Shown here in pieces: positions 23,808-36,008 of a stretch of 64,000 nt of DNA. Below the pieces are notes generated by a model. That model was not told the origin of the DNA. It worked only from the letters and a program-made list of their open reading frames with translations, and ran no database searches. This DNA comes from Eucommia ulmoides (Eukaryota; Streptophyta; Magnoliopsida; Garryales; Eucommiaceae), in the NCBI GenBank assembly GCA_016647705.1, contig CM028328.1, positions 42,601,429 through 42,665,428 on the forward strand. The letters run 5' to 3'. Every line of letters starts with the position of its first letter. Position 1 is the first letter of the stretch. The position numbers and the translations under genes were made by a program.

Positions 23808-26266
23808 TGTTGATCCTAAGATTTTGATGGACAATTAAATGTTGATGTTTTTGGTGGAATTAACAAGTTTATTGAGTGTTTCAGTGTAAGAGTTCCATTG
23901 AGGATAGTATCATGAAAAAATGGTTAAGGATGCTAACGATGCAAAGAGACTGACAAAGAGACGAGCATTAAGAGACTGAAGACTTTTAAGAATTTAGGAG
24001 AAAACAACTAAAGTTAATTTTTACTCTTAATACATCCCGATTAGGATCACACATGACACAAAATGAATTTATGTTTATGTATATTTTTATTAGGATCCTA
24101 ATTAGTTAACATATTTGCTCCAATGTGAAATTGAAGAAGAAATATTTACTTAAAAAAGAATAGTGGTTAAAATTGATTAATAAGTGTCAATTAAGTTAGT
24201 CGAGAAAAGAAATCGGTTAAAGGGGCAAAAACATCAAAGATTAGAGTTAAAATTAACTATGGAGAAAGAGTTAAAACAAGGATCGATCAACCGACTAATG
24301 TGGATCAATTAACTGATGAGGAGAAGTTGGGAAAATGGTGGTCTCTAGATTGATCAGTCAATTGACTAAGGAGAGATCGGTCGACTTATGACTGATACAT
24401 GAACTCTCTGAATTGATTAGTCGACAGATCATAGTGGATCAGTTGACCTATAGCCGATACATGAACTCTTTGAATTGATCAGTCAATAGATCATGGAGGA
24501 TTGGTTGACCGACCATGGCTGAGAAATGGCCTGGGGAGCATCCTAAATTGATCGGTCAACCGACTTGTGGAATACCGGTCGACCGACTGGCGAGGAATTT
24601 TGTCTTGGGCTACAACTTGAATCGATCGGTCGACTTATGGTGTTTAGTCAGTTAACCAATGAGTCTATTTCAGGTTTAGAGGATTTCGTAGATTTGATTA
24701 AAAAGTAGTCGTTACTAGTCATTTTATGGTTTAAATATGAGAGATATCTTAGGGATTTGATGTTATTTAAGATATAAGGTTTCTATTTTGATGTTCCTAA
24801 AGATATGATTCATATAATTTGAATATTTATCAAATTAGTACATTTAATTCTTTCTATCCTATCTATTTGAGATTGAGAAATATTTTAGGGATTAAATTGA
24901 ATGATTTAAAAGCTATAATTAAGTAAATTGAACCAGAATTGAGTCATATCGATATAAAGGGTCTATAAGAGCAATTAAGTATCATGATATGTGAAAAGTA
25001 GCCGTTGGAGGGCCTATTTCAAATCCTTATATATAGACCTGAGGTTTTTTATTTAAAGATATCCAAATCAATTGTTTTTCAAGAGCTATTCAATTCCTGA
25101 GCTTTCTGAGAATTTTTAGTCTACAATTATACTGAGAGTATTGTGAGATTATATTTAGGAAAATTTCTTGAAAAAGTGTGTGAAAATTGTTGCTGTCACC
25201 GATCTAAAGTTTCATTGCAATTCAATTTTCATTCATTCAGTGGTATCCTGGTGAGATTGTTCCAAGCTTGAAATTTTTATTGATATTTGAGATTACTATT
25301 TGTTGCTTGGAATTTTGATCTTTGAAATTGTTTTTCTGAAGTTAAATTGCTTGAAAATATTTTTGAAATAATTTCTTGTGAAAATCTGATTACATGCTAA
25401 ATTGTGTGCTACCTGTTATTTGTTTAGATTAAGATTTTGAAATTCTCACTTTATTTCTATCACTAGTATTTATCGGGACATTAATTGAGTTTAAATTAAT
25501 CTGAGGTGGTAGAAACTCCGAGTGGGAAAAACTTATCAATTTCTTGTAATTAGTGAGTTGTGTGCGAATTAGATATTATTGGGAATATTTAATCAGAGGT
25601 AGCTGAGTTTCAATCTCTTCCGGTAAAGAGATTGAGGTTTGATCTTTACCTAGTGTAAAAAAAGATTAGGTTACTCTTTTCCCGTGAAAAGAGATAGGTG
25701 TAAATTCTTCCTGAATAGAATTAGATTTTGAGTGAATTTGTAACGATTCCTTCCTTATCGAGTAAAATGATACTTAGAGAGATTTGGTGAGGTTTAATTC
25801 TTAAGTCTAAGGTATAAAAAGAATTAGGTTGTGATTTTCCCTATAATAGAATTAGGTTAATCTTTAGCATGGTAAAAAGATAGAGGTTATTCCTTAGCTT
25901 GTGAAAAGGGAAATTGTAAAGGTTAATTCTGAGCCTGCGAAAAGAATCATTTTGTAAGGGTTTGGTTCCTACTTAATTAAAGGAATCATAGTGATTAGTG
26001 GTTACAACTCTCCGTGGGGCTCAAAGGACTGGATTAGACAATAGTAGTTTGGTGAATCAGTATAAACTTTGGTGTGCTATTATTTTACTTTATTTATTTT
26101 CAGCTGTTTGGGTGTGCAACTAGTTTACATAACACTTATCCACTGCTATAAAGATAACAATTAATTTAGTTAAAAATTAATTATTTGAATTTTCAAGTGT
26201 TATAATTTGATTTATTTTTATAACTACCCAATTCACCCTTCTCTTGGGTAGATCACCGGTTCAACA
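23808..26266 (+). repeat. Solo SIRE-type LTR, opposite orientation inside its own family
   Basis: Runs from TGTTGATCCTAAG to CCGGTTCAACA (2.46 kb). Flanks GCGAT and CTGAT are a poor but possible 5-bp duplication. No PBS follows; the minus-strand LTR resumes at once. Positions 24180-24660 carry many GGTCGACC/GGTTGACC-type palindromes. Confidence 0.75.
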
Positions 26267-27234
26267 CTGATCGATACAAAGAGTTCAATTATCGGCCATG
26301 GTTAATCGATCTCCCTTGATCGGTTGACGTATCGATTCAAAGATTTCACATTTTTCTGTCCTACACCCATCGGTTGACCGATCCCTTGTGGCCGGTTGAC
26401 CGATCAATACTGGAACAAACTTATCTCAAACTATTTCAACTCTAAAACTTCAACATTTTCAACCCTTTAACCGATTTATTTTCATGGTTAACTAAATGAA
26501 CAAGATTAATCAATTTTAGACACTAATCTTGCTTAGGTCACATCATCCATAGTGTGGGCACATGACCGATTAGCTAGGATGTTATGCCTAACGAGCTAAA
26601 ACTAGATTTGATGCCAATGTGATGTATGATTCTTGTGGTATTAGTGGTGGTTATGGAGATGATGATAATGAAAATTTCCATATTGTCATCGAAAAATTAC
26701 TTTCTTTCACACTACTTTCTACTAAAAGAGAGTTTGAGTTTAAAAAGAAAAATTGATTCTTTTGAAAATGGAGGAAAAAGTGTTCGAAAATCTAAAGTGC
26801 ATTTGAATGATTATTGTGGTACAAAAGAGTTTTCAGACGTCATTTTTGAAATTAATAATTTGCTCTCTAAAGTGGATTTCTTAAAAATGAAAATAGAGTT
26901 TTAAAAAATAATTTTGACATGATTTCTAGACAAAGGTCAAAACTTGAATAAAAAATCGATTTACTTAAGAAAAACTTTGAAAAATCAAAATTCGACCTCA
27001 AGTCTGTTTCGAGAGCTTCTAAAATGTTTCTTAATGTTTTAAAATAATCTATGGAAGTGGATACGTTTCATTGTCTCATTCTTCATTACAAGCCAATGAT
27101 TGTAATGTTGCTATTGTTAGAAATGATTCATGCTTTACATTTTGTGCTTTCTATGATAATCAATCAAAATTGAGATGTTATTTGTGTAATAGGGTCGGGC
27201 ATTTTAAAGTATCATGTCCGTTCAGGAACCCTAA

Positions 27235-28241
27235 CGGCATATTTGGTTAGACAGAATCGGGGGCGGAATGGAATCGCATTCCGCCCTCGATTCCTATTCT
27301 ATTGTTTGGTTCTCTAATGAAATCACTTTTGTGATTCCATTAAAATAAAATATGGTGGAATGGAATTCCAATTGAGATAGGGTGGAATGAGATTCCAACC
27401 CAAATGAATCAACAATCTAAATTACATAGTAGCCATTGTATTTAAACCCTTGAAAATTGAGAACAAAAATTAAAAATTAAGAACAAAAATAAAAATTAGA
27501 GAACATAAATAGAAATTAGAGAACAAAAAATTGGGAATAGAAACAAAAAATTGAGAACAGAAACATAAAATTGAGAACATAAACTGAAAATTGAGAACAT
27601 AAACTGAAAATTGAGAACAAAAAAACATAAAATTAGATAATATAAAATTGAGGACGGAAACTAAAAATTAAGAACAAAAAATGAAAATTAAGAACAAAAA
27701 TAGAAAATTGAGAACATAAACTAAAAATTGAGAACAAAAACAGAAATTTAGATAACAGAAAATTGAGAACACAAACTGAAAATTAAGAACAGAAATAGAA
27801 AATTGAGAACAGAAACAAAAAATTTAGAACATAAGCTGAAAATTGAGAACAAAAACAGAAAATTAGAAAATGAAAACTGAAAATTGCGAACAGAAACAGA
27901 AATTAGAGAACAAAAACTTAAAATTGAATGGAATAGTGAAATATAATAAAATAAAGGAAAGAATGGAATAGTGAAATATAATAAAATTTTGTAAAAAGGG
28001 CATAATAAGAATTTTATTACATTTCATTCCATTCTTTCACTCATTTCATATCAACGAACAAGATAATTGAATAATAATTTCACAAGGGCATAATGGTAAT
28101 TTTACTCTATTTTACTATTTCATTCCTTCTCTGATTCCATATCAACCAAATAAGAGAATGGAATAGTGATTCCATTGACAATTCCATTCTTTCTTCCATT
28201 CTATTCCGCCTTCATTCCATTCCGTCCAACCAAACGAGCCG
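27235..28241. mobile_element. PIF/Harbinger-type MITE, 1007 bp, TSD TAA
   Basis: Inverted ends: left CGGCATATTTGGTTAGAC, right (reverse complement) CGGCTCGTTTGGTTGGAC, continuing GGAATGGAAT. Flanked by TAA at 27232-27234 and 28242-28244; the same gag site at 4520-4530 (minus strand) is empty with a single TAA, a direct proof of insertion. The 3-bp TAA duplication and GGC...TTTGGTT end are typical of Tourist/Harbinger MITEs. No transposase. The interior is mostly a minisatellite. Confidence 0.92.
27440..27935 (+). repeat. A-rich minisatellite inside the Harbinger MITE
   Basis: About 20-25 units of 17-22 bp with consensus 'AAAATTGAGAACAGAAAC', variably mutated ('ACATAAACTG', 'ACAAAAACAG'). Units are too short and directly adjacent for a CRISPR array. 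Confidence 0.9.
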
Positions 28242-28868
28242 TAAGTCTATGTCTAACAAGAATGGATCCAAAATGAAATAGATACCAAAGAGAGCTATTG
28301 AAATGTTTGGTGTAGAGTTACATAATATCGGGAGTGGACCTAAAAGAACAAACAAAGAGGTTATATTAAAGCCAAGACATGAGGTAATCAATGATCCACA
28401 AGCGACGCGTGTAAAGCGAAAAGATTTATCAAAGCCAAGATGTGAAGTTGCAAAGAAGCCACAAGAGACACGTGCAAATAGAAAAGATGTACCAAAACCA
28501 AGATGGGATATCACCAGGAAGCCACAAGTGATACATGCAAAGGAATCATCAATGAATCAAATGACAATAATCAAAGGTAGAGAGGATATAGACAGGGCAA
28601 GAAGAATCGTGCACCCAAATCAATTATTGGTACAAATGAGGTAAAAAGTAAAGTTATCACGAAAGATAGAAGCGGTATTCCTAACCCCTAGTAGTTTTAA
28701 TTCATTAAATTTGTTAAAGAATGAGATGTCTGACTTACCAAATAGGTAAGTTAGTAATTGTTTCTAAGACTTATTTTAAATGATGCGTTACTTGTTGTCT
28801 TAGAAACAGTGCATGGTGATTCTATGAATCATATTTAGTTAATGTTTATTAACATGTTTTATGTGCTT

Positions 28869-30172
28869 TGAACGCGACTTTTTCACACCTTAATTTAACT
28901 CGCAAGTGCACGAGGTCAAGTTTTAGTAAAGTGGATCTTATGATCGGATATCGTCCTCTAGGAAACGTATTTGGATTTAATTAAATACCACAATTGGCTT
29001 AATTTTATATTATCTAGACAGTTCAAGAATTGTTTTGAGTTTGATTAATTAAAAACTAAATTAAACTAATAACTATTGGGTTAATTCTAATTAAATGGAT
29101 TACCTAGGGATTGATTTCATTCACTTAATACATGTTTGACTTCATTTAGTTAACAATAACGGTGTTTATCCTATCCGACAATCTACGTATCGTAAACTCG
29201 CTTACTACCTCTCCCGAGTGTAAAGTGAGCAAATATGTGACTTCGCGTCAACGCTGAAGTCCCCTTCAACATTAATACGACCCTTCGTCACATTAGTCTT
29301 GACCCAACCTCATGGATTGCACACTTTCTAACGCCTTCCCGGGTTTTTAGATCATCGAGATGTGTTTAACCCTAGTCCAAATCCGGGGTTATCTCTCCCA
29401 AGTATCAAACCCCATATTCTCAAAACCAACCCTAATATCATAACAAGCATATCAAGATTGTAGAAAAATGGTAAACACAATCAGATTTAGAAAAACAATA
29501 GTTAAAGAAACATATATTCATTCAAACGTTTATTTACATGAACTACATCAATCCTTAGATAATATTTATCTAGCCTACCATGATTATAGCCATAGAAACA
29601 TTAAAACAAGAAGGATTCATCATCATTCACAATAAAATGTTAAGTTACAAAGATAGAAACAAAGAAAGAAAGATCAAATCTTAGAGTGGAGTGGTCCACT
29701 TTCACCAAAGATCGATCAGAAAGTGTTTTCGCTTCTCTGAAATATGAATCTCCTCTTCAAAGCTCTCCAAAATATGGTCTTAATCAAATATCTAACATTT
29801 TTGGGAAAGTGGGAGAACAAGTGGTTTATATATAAGCTCAAAATATCTAAAAATATCTAAAAAATCAGTGCAGAGTGACCGCTGCAGTACCACTGCAGTG
29901 GTGGGTATGTCGATTAACTTCACCATTGCAGTGGTGAGCATTCTGCTCTACTCTCTACACTTTCACCGCTGCATCGGTGGGTTCACTTCATTGAATCTTG
30001 ATCCTTTTCATCGTTTATCATCCATTTTCCCACCATTTTGCTTGATTATCGAACGTTTACATTCCTACACCTGATTTACATCAAATAAAACAAAAATGCA
30101 ATAAAATATTACTAAAACACTCGAAAACTATCAAATTCGTCTTAAAAGTAGATAGGTATTTTCAACCTATCA
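28869..30172 (-). repeat. 3' LTR of the first Athila element
   Basis: Begins TGAACGCGACTTTTTCAC and ends TTTTCAACCTATCA in plus-strand text. Near-identical to 40395-41803, for example 'GCAAGTGCACGAGGTCAAGT' and 'CGCTTACTACCTCTCCCGAG'. Positions 29876-29980 carry CCGCTGCAGTGG-type palindromes. Confidence 0.92.
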
Positions 30173-30192
30173 AATACCCCCAAATTTAGAAT
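30173..30192 (-). other. Polypurine tract of the first Athila element
   Basis: Minus-strand 'AAATTTGGGGGTATT' abuts the 3' LTR. The adjoining 'GCTCGAGGACTAGCAAAA' is shared with the second Athila element (46017-46050) and is characteristic of the lineage. Confidence 0.85.
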
Positions 30193-31830
30193 TTTGCTAG
30201 TCCTCGAGCAAAACATCCTATCACTAAAATAAACTAACAGTACTAATTAACTAACTACTAAACTAAAAACGAAAAAATATTAACAAATAAGTAAATGCAT
30301 GCGAGTTCCAAGCTCAATCATAGAGACCAAGTTGTTCTTCCTTCAACCGCCCCTAATCAGATCAAGTTCAGGAATAAAACATACCACGTGGTGTTCTAGA
30401 ATTTCAACACTCAATGTCAATAAAAACTAGTCTAGCTCCATTCCCAGTGTGTGTGTGTGAGAACTCAAATATATAACTATTTAACACCGGATTGGATTAT
30501 TCAATAACTAAGCTCATGACTTAAACCGTAAAGGATTTGGAAAATCATATGCTTGACTGGGCTCAACTATCCACTAATGTAGGTTCAAAAATTCACAGAG
30601 ATCAATAGGGCTTGGTTCGGTTTTTGAAAAAATGGCCAAGGGTATCTCAGGAACATAAAATAGTTGATCGTTACAATTCAATAATACCCGAGGCACAAAC
30701 TCTTGTCACTCATTAACTCTCGTAACCCCAAACATTTAAAACACAACCCTGAACAAAAATTTAAAAACTCTGTATTCACTTGTCAAAAGAAACGAAAATA
30801 AAACTATATTCACATAGTTTTTTTTTTAGACAAATGAAATCACACCCCAAAACTTATTCAATTTTGTATAATTAAAGGGGCATGTGAATACAATCGAAAA
30901 ATGATAAGTGAGTACACTAATACCGATCTAATAAAAAGTTCATTCGAAACCTAACTGCTCACTTCAATTAACATAAACAAATGCTAACTTGATTTCACTC
31001 AATTTGTGCCTTAGGCTTAGCGACAAAGGTTTGGAAAAATTTTAATTGGTCAGGGTATTTGTTACGTGTTCAGAATTGAAACGGTTATAGGCTTTGACAG
31101 GGTAACGAGGGATAAAATTTTTACAAGGTTAGCTTCAAAGGCTCAAGAGAAAAAAATGAAGGCCTAAATCATGTCTCCTGAACTACCTCACCTAGAATTT
31201 TTCCTCAAGTTTCCCCCAATCAAGTTCTAGATTCCTCAAATCTGTCATGAATTTATTACTGAATAATCAGCGTCGAATCGTTGGAATATCTATATAATGA
31301 GTCTATGCGATCGTGCGATTTAGGATCAAAATGATTTTTACCTAATCGACATTCCAAGCACACAGAACACACATGAATGGGCATACCCCCGACTTCGATA
31401 TACAATAGGGTTGGTCATGGGCCGGGCCGGGCCGGGTTCGGGCCGGGCTTTAGGTAGGATATTACAAAAAAGTGTCCAGCCCTAGCCCGGCCCGGCCCTA
31501 AGTTCGGGCCTTGTTTTTATTCCCAAGCCCGGCCCTATCAAAATAATTAGGGCCCTAGCCCAACCCTCGGGCCGGCCCGGCCCTATAATGTTTTTTTTTT
31601 TTCAAACCAAATCAACCCAAATCAAACACAATTACATTCAAACCAAAAAAAAAAACTGTAGTTGGTACATTTGCTACAAGATTCATCTACACAAACATAT
31701 TCATTACCATGCATTTCTACAACCAAAAAAGGCCACATTCACATTCCAACAGAAAAAAAAACTGCAAAGAGAAAAATACAGCATTCAAACCAAATCAAAC
31801 ACAATCACAAATTAAATTTGTCTATATTTA

Positions 31831-31861
<31 letters not shown>

Positions 31862-32500
31862 TAATTTAAATCATCGGGCCGGGCCGGGCCGGCCCTATAA
31901 AATATTGGCCTTGCCCAAGCCCGGCCCTAATTTTACTCGGGCCTAATTTTTATAGTCCAAGCCCGGCCCACGGGCTCAAAACACATACCCAAGCCCTAAA
32001 AAATAGTGGGCGGGCTTGGCGGGCCGGGCGGGCCCCCAAGCCCATGACCATCCCTAATATACAACTAGGGGATAATTTTCATCCTCGGGTAATGGCCCAG
32101 ACGAACTCAACAACTCAATACGCAAATACTACTTCATACATAAACATATCTACACTAAATTTAAACACTAACATACATACACTACACTAAGCATTCACAC
32201 ATTCATAAACAAAAACTAAATTAAAAACTTAAACTATAAAGTCTACAACATACATCAAAATGTCTACAAAAGATACATAAAACATCCTTTAACAAAAACT
32301 AAACATATCTAGCCCAATACAATACATCAAAATTTCCATCCTTCTCAAGAAAAACAAAACTTGATGTACATCCCCCTCAAACTTAAAGTAGGCAATGTCC
32401 ACACCGACTGAGCAGCGAACCCAATAGCAGTTTATAACAATGACGATAAAAATGGGTTGCGAACACATACCTAGAAGGTGAGACGTGAAAGTCTCACCTC
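30193..32500 (-). other. Long non-coding 3' region of the first Athila element
   Basis: About 1.7 kb of its own sequence with no convincing coding pattern, plus the hAT MITE at 31406-32056. Long untranslated 3' regions are usual for Athila. A T-run at 30820 and a GT run at 30448-30460 are simple repeats only. Confidence 0.6.
31406..32056. mobile_element. hAT-type MITE, 651 bp, TSD ATATACAA
   Basis: Perfect 8-bp duplication ATATACAA at 31398-31405 and 32057-32064. Ends are TAGGGTTGGTCATGGGC and (reverse complement of the right end) TAGGGATGGTCATGGGC. An 8-bp duplication with TAGGG ends identifies a non-autonomous hAT element. Both subterminal regions are very GC-rich with GGGCCGGGCC repeats and the middle is AT-rich with a TA run (31839-31861). 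No transposase. Confidence 0.93.
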
Positions 32501-32509
32501 CTACCGTCC

Positions 32510-33730
32510 ATTGGGAGGAATGTCATTGCCACCACTGTTTCATCAAAAAGGATTGTGCAGGGGTTGCAATATGTGTGGCGCGAATTGCGGCATTGGCTGA
32601 TAGGTGCTCATATCGAAGCCAATGTGAGCACCAAAGAGCCGCTGGACATGATCCTACTGGCGAATACATTGATATATGAAATTCTAGTATTGAGCATGAT
32701 CGTTGCGGAACTAATATTGTTTTTGGTGAAGAACGACATTGTCCAGTCGAATTTCCTAGAGTTGTTGGTGCAGGCTGCCTAATGTGATCGTGGGGTGACC
32801 TGGAGCCTCCGGAATCGAGGCTCCAGACGGCTTGACTTCTTTTTTTTCCTCTAGCCCTTCTTATGGCTCCTTCGGGGCTTGATCCTCTCATTTCCATATG
32901 AGATTTATGATTGGGAGATCTAGAGGCTTGACCGGGGGGGGGGGGGGGGGGGGGCGCAAGAGCTATCCCCAGAGATCACAACACCGGCCCGCTTGAAAAG
33001 ATCAGTGAGAAGCGACGGAAAAGGCAGGTCGACCTTGGTCGTTTAGACAGCATGAAGAATTGATGAATAAATCAAGAACCCCACATTCATTGGCTTCCCT
33101 GTCTGAATAGCATTTAGTGTCATGACATGTTCTATTGAGACGTCGAATAAGTGAGACATCGGGAGAAGGCTCGCACATGTGAAATGGTGCCATATCTTTG
33201 AAATTAGATTCAAGAATTTGGATGGGAAGATGGCTAGACCCAGCCCCGTATGTGTCTATTCAACATTTCTAGTGGTTAGGGCTCGGATTACAATATTCAT
33301 GCTTGGGTCACTATCTCTGTATGGGTCTTGAGATCGTTCTAACGCAACCAACCCGAACCCTTCATTTATTCACTCGGGACTAAAGAGGATGGGACGAGTT
33401 CGGACCCTAGTCCGGTTGTTCTGAGCTTCAACAATATTAGTTTAAAATTCCCGGACCAGAGCAACCTCGCCCCGAGATGGTGTTTGACAAAATTGCGCTT
33501 AACCTTGACTTCGTATCACATTCGACAACTCCTCTGGAAGATCTTCTAATTCCCCAAATCCTCATTGCCGAATGCATGCTCGCTTCCATTCGAATCGATT
33601 ATAATGATCTTCGACTTGTTTTGAAACATAACAATCAGAGTCGTAGTCCGAAGCGGCACCGCCCGCTTGTAAACCAAAACCTTCTCCCCTTGCCTGTTTA
33701 GAGGCAACTCGTTTAGGCATTGTCCCTATC
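32510..33730 (-). pseudogene. Athila post-integrase region: 'putative plant transposon protein'-like remnant
   Basis: On the minus strand the text starts MPKRVASKQ near 33720 and shows blocks 'REF', 'TRPILFSPE', 'WHHFTCASLLPMSHLFDVS', 'MTLNAIQTGKPMNVGFLI' and 'DLPFPSLLTDLFKRAGVVIS'. This pattern (a domain often labelled 'putative plant transposon protein', sited where retroviruses have env) is common in Athila elements; its role is not known. It ends in a Gln/Arg-rich tail (32523-32897). A 21-base G run lies within it at 32934-32954. Broken. Confidence 0.65.
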
Positions 33731-33739
33731 AGTCACAAT

Positions 33740-34690
33740 AACAAAACATGGAAACCCAATCACAAATGAACAATGCAAACAACCAAACGAATCAATACTG
33801 TCAAGAAAACCAAGTAACCGCAAAGCACACACACCAATCACAACGATTTGAACAAAATATCAACAATGTGGCATCAAATATTGTATCAAATAATGAAACT
33901 CTCCATAACCATATTTCTTATCACCAAAAATCAACCCAAAGACCCAATGTGATGAAGAAAATCGCGAAAAATAGGGTTCAAGATTTTAGAGAACAATCCA
34001 AATTCAACCATTCTTAATATGTATATGCAAATCAACCAAATATTTTAACATATATATGAAATGTAGGATCAAAAGTATTTAGTTGTTGAAAAAATTTGGT
34101 CCAATTGATTGAAAATGGGAGAAATTGCCTATTTGGTTCCTCAAACCCTAGAATTCAAAAATGGGGGTTGAAAATCGATTTTTGGTGGATAAAAGATGGT
34201 GGAAATCTTTAATTTGGAATATGGAATGATGGATTTTTGGATTTAAAATGGTTTGGGATGAGGAATTTTGAGAGATTTTGGGGTTTAAGGAGTGTTGTGG
34301 AGATTTAGAAGAAGCGACGCCCCCTAAATCTGTACAGGGGCGTCACCACTACAGTGGTGGGATCACTACTACAGCGGTGGAATGCATTTTTGCATACTGC
34401 TGCCTCACCCTTGGAAGGCCAAAATGTCTACTGACATTATGGCACAGCAACGGTCATTTGACCGCTGTAGCCATGGAATCCCTGCAACTTTTTCTCGTTT
34501 TCTGTATTTTTTCACAACAAGGCTCCACACTACTTGCTTCTAATTTGCTACTTCAACGTTTTTTAAGTACAAAACACTACCTAGAGTATCCAAGCTCTTC
34601 ATTTCACCTCCAAACACGCTCCGAGACCATTTTGGCCTTCAAAAAATAAATAGTATCAAAAGATGGGCAAACATCGTACCCTCGGTTTTA
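33740..34690 (-). other. Spacer between integrase and the post-integrase region (first Athila)
   Basis: No supported coding sequence. Between 34335 and 34475 it contains four copies of the CCACTACAGTGG/ACCGCTGTAG-type palindromic motif also seen in the LTRs of the lineage. The plus-strand frames here are shadows. Confidence 0.55.
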
Positions 34691-34699
34691 CATAAAAAA

Positions 34700-36005
34700 G
34701 AACACTTGATTTAATGTCCCCAGCTGGACTTAGCGAATTCGATCTCAGTTGTCAACGAGGGGGATACTCTCCACAACTCGCTCTTCATTTCTGAAGTAAT
34801 GCTTTATCCACTTCCCATTGACTCAAAAAATTCATTCGTCATTGCCTTCCAATTCGACGAAGCCTAACGGAAGCACATGCTTGATCCGGAACGGGCCGGA
34901 CCACTAGGACTTCAATTTTTCGGGAAAGAGCATCAGCCGAGAATTGAACAACAGAACTTGCTGGCTTGGGCTGAACTCCCTCCTAAATATTTTCTTGTCA
35001 TTCCACCTCTTCGTCTTGTCTTTGTAAAGTTTGGAATTTTTATACGCTTCGTTCCAGAATTCCTCCATCTTATCGAGTTGGAGGAGACGTTGTTCACCTG
35101 AAACATTTAGATCGAAGTTCAATTTCTTAATCGCCCAATAGGCACGGTGCTCTAACTCAACTGGAATGTGACACGCCTTACCTAACATCAACCGATACGG
35201 TGACATGCCGATCGGTGTCTTGAAGGCCATGCGATATGCCCACAACGCATCATCCAATTGCACCGCCCAAGCTCTGCGATTAGAATGAATTGTTTTCTCC
35301 AAAACTTGCTTAATCTCCCTGTTTGACACTTCGGCTTGGCCGTTTGTCTGCGGATGGTATGGTAGCGCCACCTTATACCTTACCCTATACTTTGTCAACA
35401 AATTATTGAACATTTTGTTACAAATGTGGGTCCCTTCATCACTAATAATGGCTCGAGGTGTCGCAAACTGTGTCATGATATTTTTCTGAAGGAACTTCAA
35501 AACCACTTTGGCATCATTGGTAGGCGTCGCTACAGTTTCGACACACTTGGACCCATAATCCACCGCCAGTAGAATATATTCCTGACCGAAGGACGGCGAA
35601 AACGACCCCATGAAGTCTATACCCCACACATCAAACAACTCTAATTCAAGAATAGATGTCAATGGTAATTCATGCCTTCTTGCAATGTTTCCCACCCGTT
35701 GGCATCGATCAGGTTTTCACAAAAGTATAAGCATCTCTAAACAATGTCGGCCAGTAAAAACCTGACTGAAACACTTTAGTGGCCATCCGCGTGGCTCCAA
35801 AATTAGTGCCAGAAGGTGATGAATGGCAATGATATAGAATACTCGCCATTTCTTCTTCCGGGACATATCTCCGGATCACCTGGTTCTTGAATAGCAATGA
35901 CTCGTCCCACATATAGTGTCGCAAATTAAATAGGAATTTCTTCCTCTGGGCACTTATAAAATCTGGTGGCAACACTTTGCATGCTAGAAAATTGATAATA
36001 TCCAC
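34700..36005 (-). pseudogene. Integrase remnant (first Athila)
   Basis: Contains the H2C2-side block (35709-36005: 'ILYHCHSSPSGTNFGATRMA', 'VFQSGFYWPTLFRDA') and the catalytic core (34904-35695): 'DVWGIDFMG' with the first Asp, '[16 protein letters not shown]' with the second Asp, and '[18 protein letters not shown]' with the Glu. '[19 protein letters not shown]' and '[20 protein letters not shown]' are typical for Athila. In live relatives it inserts the DNA copy into chromosomes. The gene as a whole is broken. Confidence 0.9.
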
Positions 36006-36008
36006 AAA

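Larger units (their letters stand above)
26600..28740 (+). pseudogene. gag remnant (gag-only SIRE-like), split by a MITE
   Basis: Gag later half. Blocks include a Lys/Glu-rich coiled-coil-like part with 'KVHLNDYCGTKEFSDVIFEI' and 'SKVDFLKMK' (26800-26900), then 'LRCYLCNRVGHFKVSCPFRN' with a full CX2CX4HX4C knuckle (27168-27230), then beyond the MITE a basic tail repeating 'KPRHEV', 'KPRCEVAKKPQETRA' and 'KPRWDITRKPQVIHA'. The tail corresponds to 3916-4684. No protease or other pol domain follows. Broken. Confidence 0.75.

Noticed and set aside
27440-27935. Regularly spaced repeats that might suggest a CRISPR array
   Set aside because: Units are 17-22 bp, adjoining, A-rich, with no unique spacers, inside a MITE in a plant genome.
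32485-32782. Plus-strand frames over the Athila post-integrase region
   Set aside because: Antisense shadows of the minus-strand remnant, which has recognisable domain blocks.
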